DNA from: Vibrio ostreicida
Lineage (GTDB): Bacteria > Pseudomonadota > Gammaproteobacteria > Enterobacterales > Vibrionaceae
Length of the DNA: 64,000 bases
Assembly (NCBI RefSeq): GCF_013074385.2
Contig: NZ_JABEYA020000005.1
Coordinates: 1-64,000, forward strand
Direction of reading: 5' to 3'
Position numbers and translations under genes: made by a program. The notes beneath the pieces were generated by a model. That model saw nothing but the letters and a program-made list of their open reading frames with translations, was not told where the DNA came from and did no database searches. Within the stretch, counting starts at the first letter, position 1. Every line of letters starts with the position of its first letter. Of the stretch, positions 43,094 to 52,039 are shown in pieces.

Positions 43094-44101
43094 ATGAACA
43101 ACTCTGTTAAGAAAGGAATACTGACCGCGCTTGTCTCTTTGCTGGCGACTTCCCCGCAGGCCGCGCAGCAAGTGACCGTATACACTGCTTTTGAAACCGA
43201 TATTCTGGCTAAATATAAGGCAGCATTCGAAAAAGACAACCGCGATATTTCGATTAAGTGGGTCCGTGATTCGACTGGGATCATGACTGCGAAACTGCTC
43301 GCTGAGAAAGGGAATCCTCGTGCCGATGTGGTGTGGGGGCTAGCAGGTTCTTCCATGGCATTGCTGAAGGAACAGGGATTATTGAAACCTTATACCCCGC
43401 GTGGCTCAGAAAACCTCAACGCGGATTTGAACGACCCTCAGCCCCGTCAGGCATGGTTCGGCAATGATGCGTTTTTTAATGCGGTTTGTTTCAATGAAGT
43501 GGTGGCGAAACAGCTTGATTTGCCAAAGCCGACGTCATGGCAAGACCTTATTAAACCTATCTACAAGGGGCATATCGCCATGCCAAATCCAGCGTCATCG
43601 GGTACAGGTTATATGCAGGTGTCGGCTTGGTTGCAAAATATGGGGGAAGAGCAGGGTTGGAGCTACATGCAAAAGCTGGATAAAAATATGGCTCACTACA
43701 CCCACTCTGGCTCAAAACCTTGTGTACAGGCGGGCATGGGGGAGGTGGCCATCGGCATCTCCATGGCAAGCCGTGGTGCCAAACTCAAAACTCAGGGCGC
43801 GCCACTGGCGGTGATCACGCCAAAAGGCATCGGTTGGGAAGCGGAAGCCGTCGGTTTGGTGACAGAATCTTCCGTGGCTAAGCGTGTAGTGGACTGGTCT
43901 GTGTCCAAAGCGGCCAATGAGCTCTATGTCGAGATGTATCCGGTTGTTGGACACAAACAGGTCAAAGCGACCGTGTCCCACTTCCCCAATGTTGAAGCCA
44001 ATATGGCCAAGATGGATTTCGCTCAAATGGGCAGCAAGCGTGCCGCGATTCTAGCGAAATGGTCTAAAAAGTTTGACGCTAAGTCTGAGCCTCAATCTTG
44101 A
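43094..44101 (+). CDS. phnS: 2-aminoethylphosphonate-binding periplasmic protein
   Basis: The ATG at 43094 has GGAGAG six bases upstream; an adjacent ATG at 43091 is too close. The 335-residue product has a signal peptide (ILTALVSLLATSPQAAQ, cleaved near residue 24-25) and the iron/phosphonate-type binding-protein fold: VTVYTAFETDILAKYKAAFEK, VRDSTGIMTAKLLAEKGNPRADVVWGLAGSS. NPASSGTGYMQVSAWLQNMG is the ligand loop of this family. It delivers 2-aminoethylphosphonate to the PhnT/PhnU transporter. Confidence 0.93.
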   Translation: MNNSVKKGILTALVSLLATSPQAAQQVTVYTAFETDILAKYKAAFEKDNRDISIKWVRDSTGIMTAKLLAEKGNPRADVVWGLAGSSMALLKEQGLLKPYTPRGSENLNADLNDPQPRQAWFGNDAFFNAVCFNEVVAKQLDLPKPTSWQDLIKPIYKGHIAMPNPASSGTGYMQVSAWLQNMGEEQGWSYMQKLDKNMAHYTHSGSKPCVQAGMGEVAIGISMASRGAKLKTQGAPLAVITPKGIGWEAEAVGLVTESSVAKRVVDWSVSKAANELYVEMYPVVGHKQVKATVSHFPNVEANMAKMDFAQMGSKRAAILAKWSKKFDAKSEPQS

Positions 44102-44127
44102 ATCATGTCAGCAACGGCAAATATTGG

Positions 44128-44170
44128 ATCGGGCATCTGGGTGCGTGAGTGCCCTGTTTTGTTGCCCGAT
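44128..44170 (+). other. Hairpin between phnS and phnT
   Basis: ATCGGGCA (44128-44135) and TGCCCGAT (44163-44170) pair around a loop that can form an inner GGGTGC/GTGCCC stem. It lies just after phnS and could stabilise the phnS mRNA or reduce read-through, as seen for many binding-protein genes. Confidence 0.5.
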
Positions 44171-44283
44171 GTCTTGAGCGGGGCAGCGAATCTAGTCTGT
44201 GTCGGCCTTTGGGCTACCGATCGGCGGCCCTGTTATCACGGTGAAGATCATTGATCTACGGCCTATTCTAAGTGGAGCACACT

Positions 44284-45399
44284 ATGTCAACCAACCCCCC
44301 TTATCTACAAATCCAGAATGTTGTTAAACAATTTGGTCAGTTTACGGCGCTAAAACAAATTTCACTGAATATTGAACACGGTGAGTTTGTGTGTTTTCTC
44401 GGGCCTTCTGGTTGTGGTAAAACGACGTTGCTCAGAGCGATTGCTGGGTTTGATCTACCCACTTCAGGGGCGATTTATCAAAACAATGTTGAAACGACGT
44501 TATTGCCGCCGGAAAAGCGTGATTTCGGTATTGTGTTTCAATCCTATGCGTTATTTCCCAATTTGACCGTGGAAGAGAATATTGCCATTGGGTTGAAAAA
44601 TCAGGGAGAATCAAACCGAGCTGCACTGGAAAGCGTCGAGCGTTGGCTGGCAATGATTGGTTTACCTGACTCAGCCCACAAATACCCTAATCAGTTGTCA
44701 GGTGGACAGCAGCAACGGGTGGCACTCGCTCGGGCACTGGCATTGTCTCCTGGGCTGTTATTGCTTGATGAACCCCTATCAGCATTGGATGCCCGTGTCC
44801 GTGTTCATTTACGTGATGAGATTGGCAAGCTGCAACGTCAGTTGGGGATCACCACGGTGATGGTGACTCACGATCAAGAAGAAGCCCTGTCGATGGCTGA
44901 CCGGATTGTGGTGATGAATCATGGCGTGATTGAACAGGTTGGCACGCCAGAAGCTATTTATCAACGCCCCGCGACGCGATTCGTTGCGCAGTTTGTCGGC
45001 AATATGAACTTTATTAAGGCATCGGTTGTGAGTGATCATGAATTGCGCATTGCTGAGTCTTTTATTAAGGCTCCGGCCCTCGATAATCGTGAACTGATTC
45101 GAGGTGACCATATTGAACTGGCCATTCGCCCAGAAAATATCCGCTTTACTCAATCGAGCAATAATGCGCTGCCAGTGAGGATTGTCTCCTGTGAGTTTCT
45201 TGGTGCTTTTTGTCGTTATGAGTGCGAGTGGCTCCACGATCGTCATGCCGATTCGGTGCTGGTGGATGTGTCTGGAGAGCAAGCCCAGTCGTTGTCCTTG
45301 AGTGTCGGTGATATTGCGTCGATCACGTTTGTCGGGCGTGGCGCGCGCGCCTATTCGGCGCTGACACCTGCTGGTGAACAGTTTCTTGCGGCGTCTTAA
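44284..45399 (+). CDS. phnT: 2-aminoethylphosphonate ABC transporter ATPase
   Basis: The ATG at 44284 has GTGGAG six bases upstream; 371 residues. Walker A is FLGPSGCGKTTLLRAI (about 39-54). The Q-loop is IVFQSYALFP, the signature LSGGQQQRVALARALAL, Walker B LLLLDEPLSALD, and the switch His is in VMVTHDQEEAL. The C-terminal TOBE-like domain (about 290-360) is regulatory. It belongs to the PhnT/spermidine-type ATPases and energises the PhnU permease. Confidence 0.95.
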   Translation: MSTNPPYLQIQNVVKQFGQFTALKQISLNIEHGEFVCFLGPSGCGKTTLLRAIAGFDLPTSGAIYQNNVETTLLPPEKRDFGIVFQSYALFPNLTVEENIAIGLKNQGESNRAALESVERWLAMIGLPDSAHKYPNQLSGGQQQRVALARALALSPGLLLLDEPLSALDARVRVHLRDEIGKLQRQLGITTVMVTHDQEEALSMADRIVVMNHGVIEQVGTPEAIYQRPATRFVAQFVGNMNFIKASVVSDHELRIAESFIKAPALDNRELIRGDHIELAIRPENIRFTQSSNNALPVRIVSCEFLGAFCRYECEWLHDRHADSVLVDVSGEQAQSLSLSVGDIASITFVGRGARAYSALTPAGEQFLAAS

Positions 45400-45418
45400 G
45401 GGAATGAAGAGTAAAACA

Positions 45419-47131
45419 ATGAATGAGTCTTCGATCCAGTTGCTTCCTCTTGATTCCACCCGCCTTACCCAAGGTTTCAGTCGGGATAATCTGGTCTTGT
45501 TTGGCGCTTTGGCGGCGGTGTTTGGCGTGTTGGTGGCGTTTGTTGTTATGCCGTTGTGGAGCATGTTTGGGAAAAGTGTACAAAACAATACGGGCGATTT
45601 TGTTGGGTTGGCAAACTTTGCCCATTACTTTTCTCAAGCGAGTTTGTGGCAGTCGCTTGGCAATACCCTTATCCTCGGCCTTTTGGTGACAGGTGCAGTC
45701 GGCGTGTTGGCGTTTGGGTATGCCTATGCTTTAACGCGTTCGTGTATGCCTTTTAAAGGATGGTTTCATGTGCTAGGCGCTGCGCCAATTCTGGCGCCAT
45801 CTTTGCTGCCAGCGATTAGCCTTATCTTTTTGTTTGGCAATCAGGGCATTGCAAAGTTTATCCTTGGTGGTCAATCGGTATATGGCTTGACCGGTATGAC
45901 ACTCGGGCTCATTTTTTGGACCTTCCCTCATGCATTGATGATCTTAAACACGGCGCTTCGTACCTCGGACGCGCGTTTGTATGAAGCAGCACGTGCGTTG
46001 AAAACATCGCCGATGAAGACGTTTTTTGTGGTGACGCTACCGGCTGCGAAATATGGATTGATCAGCGCGCTCATTGTTGTGTTTACTTTGGTCGTGTGTG
46101 ACTTTGGTGTGCCCAAAGTCATTGGTGGCAATTACAACGTCTTGGCCACGGACATTTTTAAACAGGTGGTGGGCCAGCAAAACTTTTCGATGGGGGCGGT
46201 CACCAGCTTGTTGTTGCTTTTGCCCGCATTATTGGCGTTTACCACCGATCACTGGGTGCAAAAAAAGCAAAAAAGCTTGTTTGATACCCGCTCTGTGCCT
46301 TATCAGCCAGAGCCACACCGGATTCGAGATGGCCTGTGTCTGGTGTACTGCAGTGCTATTTCACTGTTGGTGCTCGCGGTACTGGGCATGGCCGTGTATG
46401 GCTCTTTGGTCACGTTTTGGCCTTGGAATAAGGCGCTGACACTCAACAACTATGATTTTTCTCAAATGAGTACCTATGGTTGGCTGCCCTATTTTAACTC
46501 ATTGTCTTTGGCCAGTTGGACAGCGCTGTTTGGTACTTTGATCCTCTTTATCGGCGCTTACTGTATTGAGAAAGGACGGGGTTTTGTGTTGATCCGGCAG
46601 GGGATGCAAATGTTGAGTGTGGTACCCATGGCCGTTCCAGGTATGGTGCTCGGACTTGGGTATATTTTTTATTTCAATGACGCGGATAACCCGCTCAACT
46701 TTCTCTATGGTTCAATGGCTTTATTGGTGATGAACACCTTGGTCCACTATTATACCGTGGGTCATATGACGGCGCTGACCGCACTGAAACAGATACCAGC
46801 GGAGATGGAGGCGATTGCGGCTTCAATCAAGCTGCCTCAGTATCGCTTGTTGGTTAAAGTAACGCTGCCTGTCTGCGCGCCAGCGACGATTGATATCGCA
46901 AGTTACTTGTTTATTAATGCATTAACAACGACTTCTGCGGTAGTATTCCTCTATTCAACTGAGACCATTCCAGCTTCTGTGTCTGTCCTTAACATGGACG
47001 ATGCTGGGCAAACTGGAGCTGCGGCCGCAATGGCGGTGATGATCATGCTGACCGCTGCGGTCGCTAAGTTGGTGCAGATGGTCATCGGGCATTGGCTAGA
47101 ACAACGGACGCAGTCGTGGCGTCACAGGTAA
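45419..47131 (+). CDS. phnU: 2-aminoethylphosphonate ABC permease, two-domain
   Basis: The ATG at 45419 is preferred; the open frame starts earlier inside phnT. The 570-residue protein has about twelve membrane helices and two binding-protein-dependent permease domains in one chain. EAA-like loops are YEAARALKTSPMKTFFVVTLPAAKYGL (about residue 190-215) and MEAIAASIKLPQYRLLVKVTLPVCAP (about 465-490). Salmonella uses separate PhnU and PhnV, so this is the fused form common in Vibrio. It forms the inner-membrane channel with PhnT. Confidence 0.93.
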   Translation: MNESSIQLLPLDSTRLTQGFSRDNLVLFGALAAVFGVLVAFVVMPLWSMFGKSVQNNTGDFVGLANFAHYFSQASLWQSLGNTLILGLLVTGAVGVLAFGYAYALTRSCMPFKGWFHVLGAAPILAPSLLPAISLIFLFGNQGIAKFILGGQSVYGLTGMTLGLIFWTFPHALMILNTALRTSDARLYEAARALKTSPMKTFFVVTLPAAKYGLISALIVVFTLVVCDFGVPKVIGGNYNVLATDIFKQVVGQQNFSMGAVTSLLLLLPALLAFTTDHWVQKKQKSLFDTRSVPYQPEPHRIRDGLCLVYCSAISLLVLAVLGMAVYGSLVTFWPWNKALTLNNYDFSQMSTYGWLPYFNSLSLASWTALFGTLILFIGAYCIEKGRGFVLIRQGMQMLSVVPMAVPGMVLGLGYIFYFNDADNPLNFLYGSMALLVMNTLVHYYTVGHMTALTALKQIPAEMEAIAASIKLPQYRLLVKVTLPVCAPATIDIASYLFINALTTTSAVVFLYSTETIPASVSVLNMDDAGQTGAAAAMAVMIMLTAAVAKLVQMVIGHWLEQRTQSWRHR

Positions 47132-47140
47132 GGAAAATCC

Positions 47141-47845
47141 GTGCAGTACGTAAGAATAAAAGATTCGATTGTCGAGCAGATAGAGTCAGGGCTACTCTCG
47201 CCAAGACAAAAGCTCCCAGCAGAGCGTAAATTGGCGGAGTCGTTTGATACGACTCGTGTGACGTTACGTGAGGCACTGTCGTTGCTCGAAGCGGAAGGGC
47301 GTATCTATCGGGAAGACCGCCGTGGTTGGTTTATCTCACCGGCTCCGCTCCGGTATGATCCGTCACAGACACTCAATTTTACCAATATGGCGCAATCACA
47401 GCAACGTACGCCCAAAACGGTGCTGATTTCTGCCAAAAGCATTTTGGCCGACAAGCAAGCATCCCGAATGCTTGAACTGCCGCCATTTTCCGATGTATTT
47501 CGGGTCGATAGGGTGCGTTATCTTGAGGATCGCCCAGTGATGTATGTGACGCACTATATTCGACCAGAGCGATTGCCCAATTTGCTCGACTTTGATTTAT
47601 CGTGCTCTCTGACTGATATCTATCGTGAGCAGTTTGGAATGGTCTATCAACAGATCCGCTACCGGATCAGTACCAGTACTTTGCTCGGTGATACGGCTCA
47701 GGCACTGCGGGCGACGTCGGGCACGCCAGCGATGGTGGTTGAGCGGATCAATTACAATCAGCACGGTGAGCTGATTGATTGTGATCTGGAGTACTGGCGT
47801 CACGATGCGATCAGAATTGAGTCGTTGGCTCAGCTCCACCGTTAA
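47141..47845 (+). CDS. phnR: GntR/HutC-family regulator of phosphonate use
   Basis: Starts at GTG with AAGGAAAA upstream; 234 residues. The N-terminal GntR winged helix is IVEQIESGLLSPRQKLPAERKLAESFDTTRVTLREALSLLEAEGRI. The C-terminal UTRA effector domain contains VFRVDRVRYLEDRPVMYVTHYI and GDTAQALRATSGTPAMVVERINYNQHGELIDCDLEYWRHDAIRI. It is nine bases after the permease gene, so it is cotranscribed. The TGGT-N4-ACCA sites in the phnW/phnS gap are the expected operators. The inducer is probably a phosphonate or its derivative. Confidence 0.9.
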   Translation: MQYVRIKDSIVEQIESGLLSPRQKLPAERKLAESFDTTRVTLREALSLLEAEGRIYREDRRGWFISPAPLRYDPSQTLNFTNMAQSQQRTPKTVLISAKSILADKQASRMLELPPFSDVFRVDRVRYLEDRPVMYVTHYIRPERLPNLLDFDLSCSLTDIYREQFGMVYQQIRYRISTSTLLGDTAQALRATSGTPAMVVERINYNQHGELIDCDLEYWRHDAIRIESLAQLHR

Positions 47846-47920
47846 GGTTTTTCTTCGTTTATTGTCCGCAATATTCTTTATACAAGGCCCGTTTGGCGCC
47901 GTCGTTTTTTGAGGTAGTTC

Positions 47921-48823
47921 ATGTCTCTATGGGCAATGATTTTGGTTGTGGTATCGGCCTTGCTCCACGCCGGTTGGAATGTATTGAGCAAGCGCACTCA
48001 AGCATCAGGACCTGCATTTTTCTTGTCAAGCAGTGCGGCGGCGGCAGCATTACTCACTCCCTACGTAGTCTGGTATTTGAGTCAGGTTGGGGTCGCGGCG
48101 ATCCCGATGCTATTTTGGGTTCTGTTGATATTAAGTGGTATCGCCCAGATGATCTATTTGGTCGGCCTGAGTATGGCCTATCAAAGTTCAGATATTGGCA
48201 TGGTGTACCCGATTGCGCGGGCATTACCTGTTTTGATGGTAGGGGCGGGCACTGTCGTTTTGGGGTACGAGCTGTCTTCCAGCAGTTGGTCGGGTTTTGT
48301 TTTGATGACCGTCGGCTGTTTATTTGTTCCACTGACCTCGTTTAAGCAGTTCAGAGTGACTGAATACCTGAATATTGGCGTGCTATGGGCATTCATTGCG
48401 GCATTGGGTACAACAGGATACGCCCTTCTTGATAAAGAGGCCCTGATCGTTCTTGGTCAAACTTTTTCTTGGCTTGTCTCCGACACAAAATCCGCCATTT
48501 TTTATCTTGGCCTTCAGTTTTGGGCGATCGCTTTGTCGATCGGCGCCTATTCGCTCGTGGCTGGAAGGAGAGGGGATTTTCGACAAGCATGGGCGTTCAA
48601 AAAAACATCGTCTGTCGCGGGGATCATGATGGCCAGCACCTATGGTTTAGTGTTAACCGCCATGACCATGACCGACAATGTCAGCTTGGTGGTCGCCTTA
48701 CGCCAGATCAGTATCATTTTCGGATTGATCTTTGGCATGATTTGGCTAGCGGAATCCGCTTACGTGACCCGGATTGTCGGTGCAGTGTTGATTGTTATCG
48801 GTTTGGTCCTGACAACCTTCTAA
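47921..48823 (+). CDS. EamA-family (DMT) transporter in the phn cluster
   Basis: A 300-residue protein with about ten membrane segments in two EamA repeats: MILVVVSALLHAGWNVLSKRTQAS starts the first, VAGIMMASTYGLVLTAMTMTDNVSLVVALRQISIIFGLIFGM is typical of the second. It follows phnR by 75 bases on the same strand and may belong to the phn operon. The substrate is unknown; exporting alanine or another product of AEP breakdown is conceivable but only inferred. Confidence 0.85.
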   Translation: MSLWAMILVVVSALLHAGWNVLSKRTQASGPAFFLSSSAAAAALLTPYVVWYLSQVGVAAIPMLFWVLLILSGIAQMIYLVGLSMAYQSSDIGMVYPIARALPVLMVGAGTVVLGYELSSSSWSGFVLMTVGCLFVPLTSFKQFRVTEYLNIGVLWAFIAALGTTGYALLDKEALIVLGQTFSWLVSDTKSAIFYLGLQFWAIALSIGAYSLVAGRRGDFRQAWAFKKTSSVAGIMMASTYGLVLTAMTMTDNVSLVVALRQISIIFGLIFGMIWLAESAYVTRIVGAVLIVIGLVLTTF

Positions 48824-49056
48824 AGGTACTGAGCACGTCGGTGACCCGTGTGAATGAATAGGCGTTAACCTTGAGATAAATAGAGCGGTCAACAAGGCTG
48901 ATCAGATTTTTCATAAACGCGTTTAAGATCAGAGCAAAGCGCAAATTCACGACATCAATAGGAAAGAACCACTAATCTTCATCGATTAGCGGTCTGTGGA
49001 TTAGGGGCCGCGGATACCGTATAGACTCGGCCAACCCTCGCTACCCCTATGGGCTT

Positions 49057-50544
49057 TTAGACTGTTTTTTCGCTGGTTTCTGCCGTTAAGGTGGCTTCAT
49101 CATCAGCGTCAGCGGCGTCCAGCATTTTCTTGATAACCAGTGAGCTTCCCAGCGCAATGATCACCATAACGGCGGCCAATATGGTCAGCAGTTGAAAGTA
49201 ACCGCCATAGACCTGTTGGACAATCTCTTGCGTGATTGCCTGACCTTTTTCCAATGCAATATGGGTGGAAACGACGGCACCGACGATACCACTTAGTGCT
49301 ATTGCAACTGAGAACAAGGACACCGAAAAGCCTTCGATTTTTTTGGGCGTGACCGAGAGGATAAAGGCGACCACCATACTGCCGACGATCACTTCAGCGA
49401 ATGCCTGAAAGAAGTGAATCGCGAGAAACACTTCTGGGCGTATCACTACCGCTTCACCGACATTCTTGACCGCAATGGTCAAAATACCAAAGCCAATCGC
49501 AGTAAAGATAAACGCGCCGGCGATTTTGGTTGCCGTTGACAATTGAATTCCCTTTTTCTCCAAAGAGGAAAACGTCATCGCGATCACTGGACCTGCAACA
49601 ATGCACCACAGTGGGTTCATCGCCATGGCGGCTTCGGGCGCAATCGGGATCAAATGGAACAAGTCGCCGCGCATGGTGTTGATGGTCACCATGGTCATGG
49701 ATGTCATCATCTGACCGTAATAGACAAAGAAACAGGTGGTCAGCACAGTCACAATGAGAATTGCCCCCATTCTTAGAGCATCGGCCTTTTTGGACTTAAG
49801 CATCAGGGTAATAAAATAGATTATGGCGGTGGCACCGATGGCATAAACAATATTTTGGCCGATGTCCATGTTGGAGAACATGAAAAACACCAGCCCAACC
49901 ATGGCGGCCGACAGACCAACAAAAGCGGCCCATTTCTGGACGGTGACGGGCTGTTTATCTATCTCGGCCCCGACGTGTTTTAGCGGTTTGTGAAAGATCA
50001 CCAAAAGGGCAAACGCCAGCAATGCCATGATCACGGACAGTAAGAAGCTACCGTTAAAACCGATCACGAGCACAAACATTGGAAAGAGGTACTGACCCAG
50101 CAGAGCGCCGACATTGTTGACAGAATAGTTGACTGGGTAACCGTTTTCAAAGTCTTCACTTGTGGCAAAAGTCCGTTTATAGAGGCTAGGGTAAGAGGGC
50201 GACATTAAGCCGCGGGCGTAACTCGCGAGAGCGATACCGACCAAACTCAATGGCACATTTGATGCTGAAGCGCCCATCACCAACAAAATGTAGCCTGTGG
50301 CGAAGGTTGCGTAGGCAATCGTTAATGATCGATAAGCGCCAAGGAATTTGTCGGCGATAAAGCCACCAGCGATCGCGAATAACGGACCTATCGATGAAAA
50401 TGCACCCACGACCATCATGGTGTCGGCTTCGCTGTATCCGAGGTCTTCGAGAAAAAATCGTGTCAGTACGACCATCACACCATAGAAGGATAAACCAAAC
50501 ATTGCTTGGCAGAACATCATTGATTTATTGAGTTTATTCCACAT
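49057..50544 (-). CDS. POT-family peptide/H+ symporter
   Basis: A 495-residue protein with about fourteen hydrophobic segments. The POT signature is seen around helices 2-3 (GGFIADKFLGAYRSLTIAYATFATGYILL) and LMSPSYPSLYKRTFATSEDFENGYPVNYSVNNVGALLGQYLFP. It should couple uptake of di- and tripeptides to proton entry, although the ExxERFxYY motif of helix 1 is altered (here FGLSFYGVMVVLTRFFLEDLGYS), which may mean a different substrate. The tail is acidic. AGAGG precedes the ATG. It is divergent from a carboxypeptidase gene. Confidence 0.8.
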   Translation of the reverse strand: MWNKLNKSMMFCQAMFGLSFYGVMVVLTRFFLEDLGYSEADTMMVVGAFSSIGPLFAIAGGFIADKFLGAYRSLTIAYATFATGYILLVMGASASNVPLSLVGIALASYARGLMSPSYPSLYKRTFATSEDFENGYPVNYSVNNVGALLGQYLFPMFVLVIGFNGSFLLSVIMALLAFALLVIFHKPLKHVGAEIDKQPVTVQKWAAFVGLSAAMVGLVFFMFSNMDIGQNIVYAIGATAIIYFITLMLKSKKADALRMGAILIVTVLTTCFFVYYGQMMTSMTMVTINTMRGDLFHLIPIAPEAAMAMNPLWCIVAGPVIAMTFSSLEKKGIQLSTATKIAGAFIFTAIGFGILTIAVKNVGEAVVIRPEVFLAIHFFQAFAEVIVGSMVVAFILSVTPKKIEGFSVSLFSVAIALSGIVGAVVSTHIALEKGQAITQEIVQQVYGGYFQLLTILAAVMVIIALGSSLVIKKMLDAADADDEATLTAETSEKTV

Positions 50545-50813
50545 TCATAACCTCTGTGTATGGTTAAATTTTAGAACTATAAACTAAAATTATCTATAAA
50601 ATTAGCATTTAATAAAACGTGATTATCCCATAAAATGGCGATGATGCACGCCTTTTTAGAGTTATAAACCTAAGTTTTGTCGATGTCTTTGATCTCAAGG
50701 GGCTTTTGTCACTGAGCTGCGGTAATCAAGGTGGGTGTGTTTTTCATGTAGCTAAATCGGTGATTGTGTTAGCCTATGTGCGTACATCGCTTTCATCGAT
50801 AAGGAATCATTCA

Positions 50814-51938
50814 GTGAAGATCTTCAGCAATTTCGACAGTGGCAATATTGACGTTGTCCGTGCCGACGACAAAGACGCCATCCAACTCTCTATTCCCAAT
50901 GATAACCAATCCGAGTTTTATCAGTGGTTTCATTTTCGCCTTGAGACCGAGGCTCAACAATCCCACACTATCGATATCGTGAATCTGGCAGGTTCGGCCT
51001 ACCCTGACGGTTGGAAGGGCTATGATGTGGTCGCGTCTTACGATCGGGAAGAGTGGTTTCGAGTTCCGGCTGAATTTGATGGCGATACGCTGCGCTTTAG
51101 CCTGATCCCTGAACGGGGTTCGGTGTATTTTGCCTACTTTGCTCCTTATAGCTATGATCGTCATCAAGACTTGTTACATATGGTGCAAAGTGCACATCAT
51201 TGTCGGTTGGAGACTCTCGGTCATACACTGGATGGCAACGATATGAGCGTGCTGACATTTGGTGAGCCTGATGAAACCAAGAAGACCGTGTGGATTATTG
51301 CGCGCCAGCACCCAGGCGAAACCATGGCTGAATGGTTTATCGAAGGTATGATTCAGCGCCTGATTAATGAAGATGACACTGCTGCACGCGCGTTACTCGA
51401 CAAAGCAGTGGTGCATGTGGTGCCGAATATGAACCCTGACGGCAGTATTCGTGGTCATTTACGTTGCAATGCGCAGGGGGTCAATCTGAACCGAGAGTGG
51501 CAGTCACCTAGTATGGAACGCAGTCCCGAAGTGTATTTGGTCCAGCAAAAAATGCGCGAAACAGGCGTGGATATGTTTCTTGATATTCATGGGGATGAAG
51601 CCATTCCTTACAATTTTATTGCGGGTTCAGAAGGTGTACCCAGTTACGACGATCGCCTAGCGTCACTTGAGTCGAAGTTTAAGCAGGCGTTACATGCGGT
51701 CACTCCCGAGTTTCAAGACGAGATTGGCTATGATAAAGACAAGCCGGGTGAAGCTAACCTGACGGTCGGGTCAAATTGGGTCGCTGAGGAATTCAAGTGC
51801 TTGTCTTACACGGTCGAGATGCCCTTTAAGGACAATAATCAATACCCGGACCCGCTTTATGGTTGGTCGCCCGAAAGAAGTATTAAGTTTGGTGAGGATA
51901 TGCTGTCCGCGACTTTGTTGATGTGTGACCATATCTAA
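50814..51938 (+). CDS. M14-family zinc carboxypeptidase
   Basis: Starts at GTG 50814, chosen because AAGGA lies about nine bases upstream; 374 residues and no signal peptide. The N-terminal beta domain (about 1-115) is typical of cytosolic M14 carboxypeptidases. Zinc ligands are His and Glu in ARQHPGETMAEW (about 165-168) and His in FLDIHGDEA (about 259). NMNPDGSIRGHLRCNAQGVNLNREW supplies the substrate-binding Asn/Arg. The catalytic Glu is in YTVEMPFKD (about 334). It probably trims C-terminal amino acids from peptides; divergence from a peptide transporter fits peptide use. Confidence 0.9.
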   Translation: MKIFSNFDSGNIDVVRADDKDAIQLSIPNDNQSEFYQWFHFRLETEAQQSHTIDIVNLAGSAYPDGWKGYDVVASYDREEWFRVPAEFDGDTLRFSLIPERGSVYFAYFAPYSYDRHQDLLHMVQSAHHCRLETLGHTLDGNDMSVLTFGEPDETKKTVWIIARQHPGETMAEWFIEGMIQRLINEDDTAARALLDKAVVHVVPNMNPDGSIRGHLRCNAQGVNLNREWQSPSMERSPEVYLVQQKMRETGVDMFLDIHGDEAIPYNFIAGSEGVPSYDDRLASLESKFKQALHAVTPEFQDEIGYDKDKPGEANLTVGSNWVAEEFKCLSYTVEMPFKDNNQYPDPLYGWSPERSIKFGEDMLSATLLMCDHI

Positions 51939-51971
51939 GCTGAGCCGAGCTGGCGTTTTGCGGGAAATGAT

Positions 51972-51999
51972 AAGCGCAGTGTGATACTGCGCTTTTTTT
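51972..51999. terminator. Intrinsic terminator
   Basis: AAGCGCAGT and ACTGCGCTT pair around a five-base loop, followed by seven T. It lies between the carboxypeptidase (plus) and sdaA (minus) and mainly ends the former. Confidence 0.85.
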
Positions 52000-52039
52000 A
52001 TTTCAGCACTCGGCCTTGCCCCCAGCACCAAAAGGCGAT

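Noticed and set aside
47893-48345. 150-codon plus-strand frame at the EamA gene
   Set aside because: It is a shadow in another frame of the clear EamA transporter gene at 47921.
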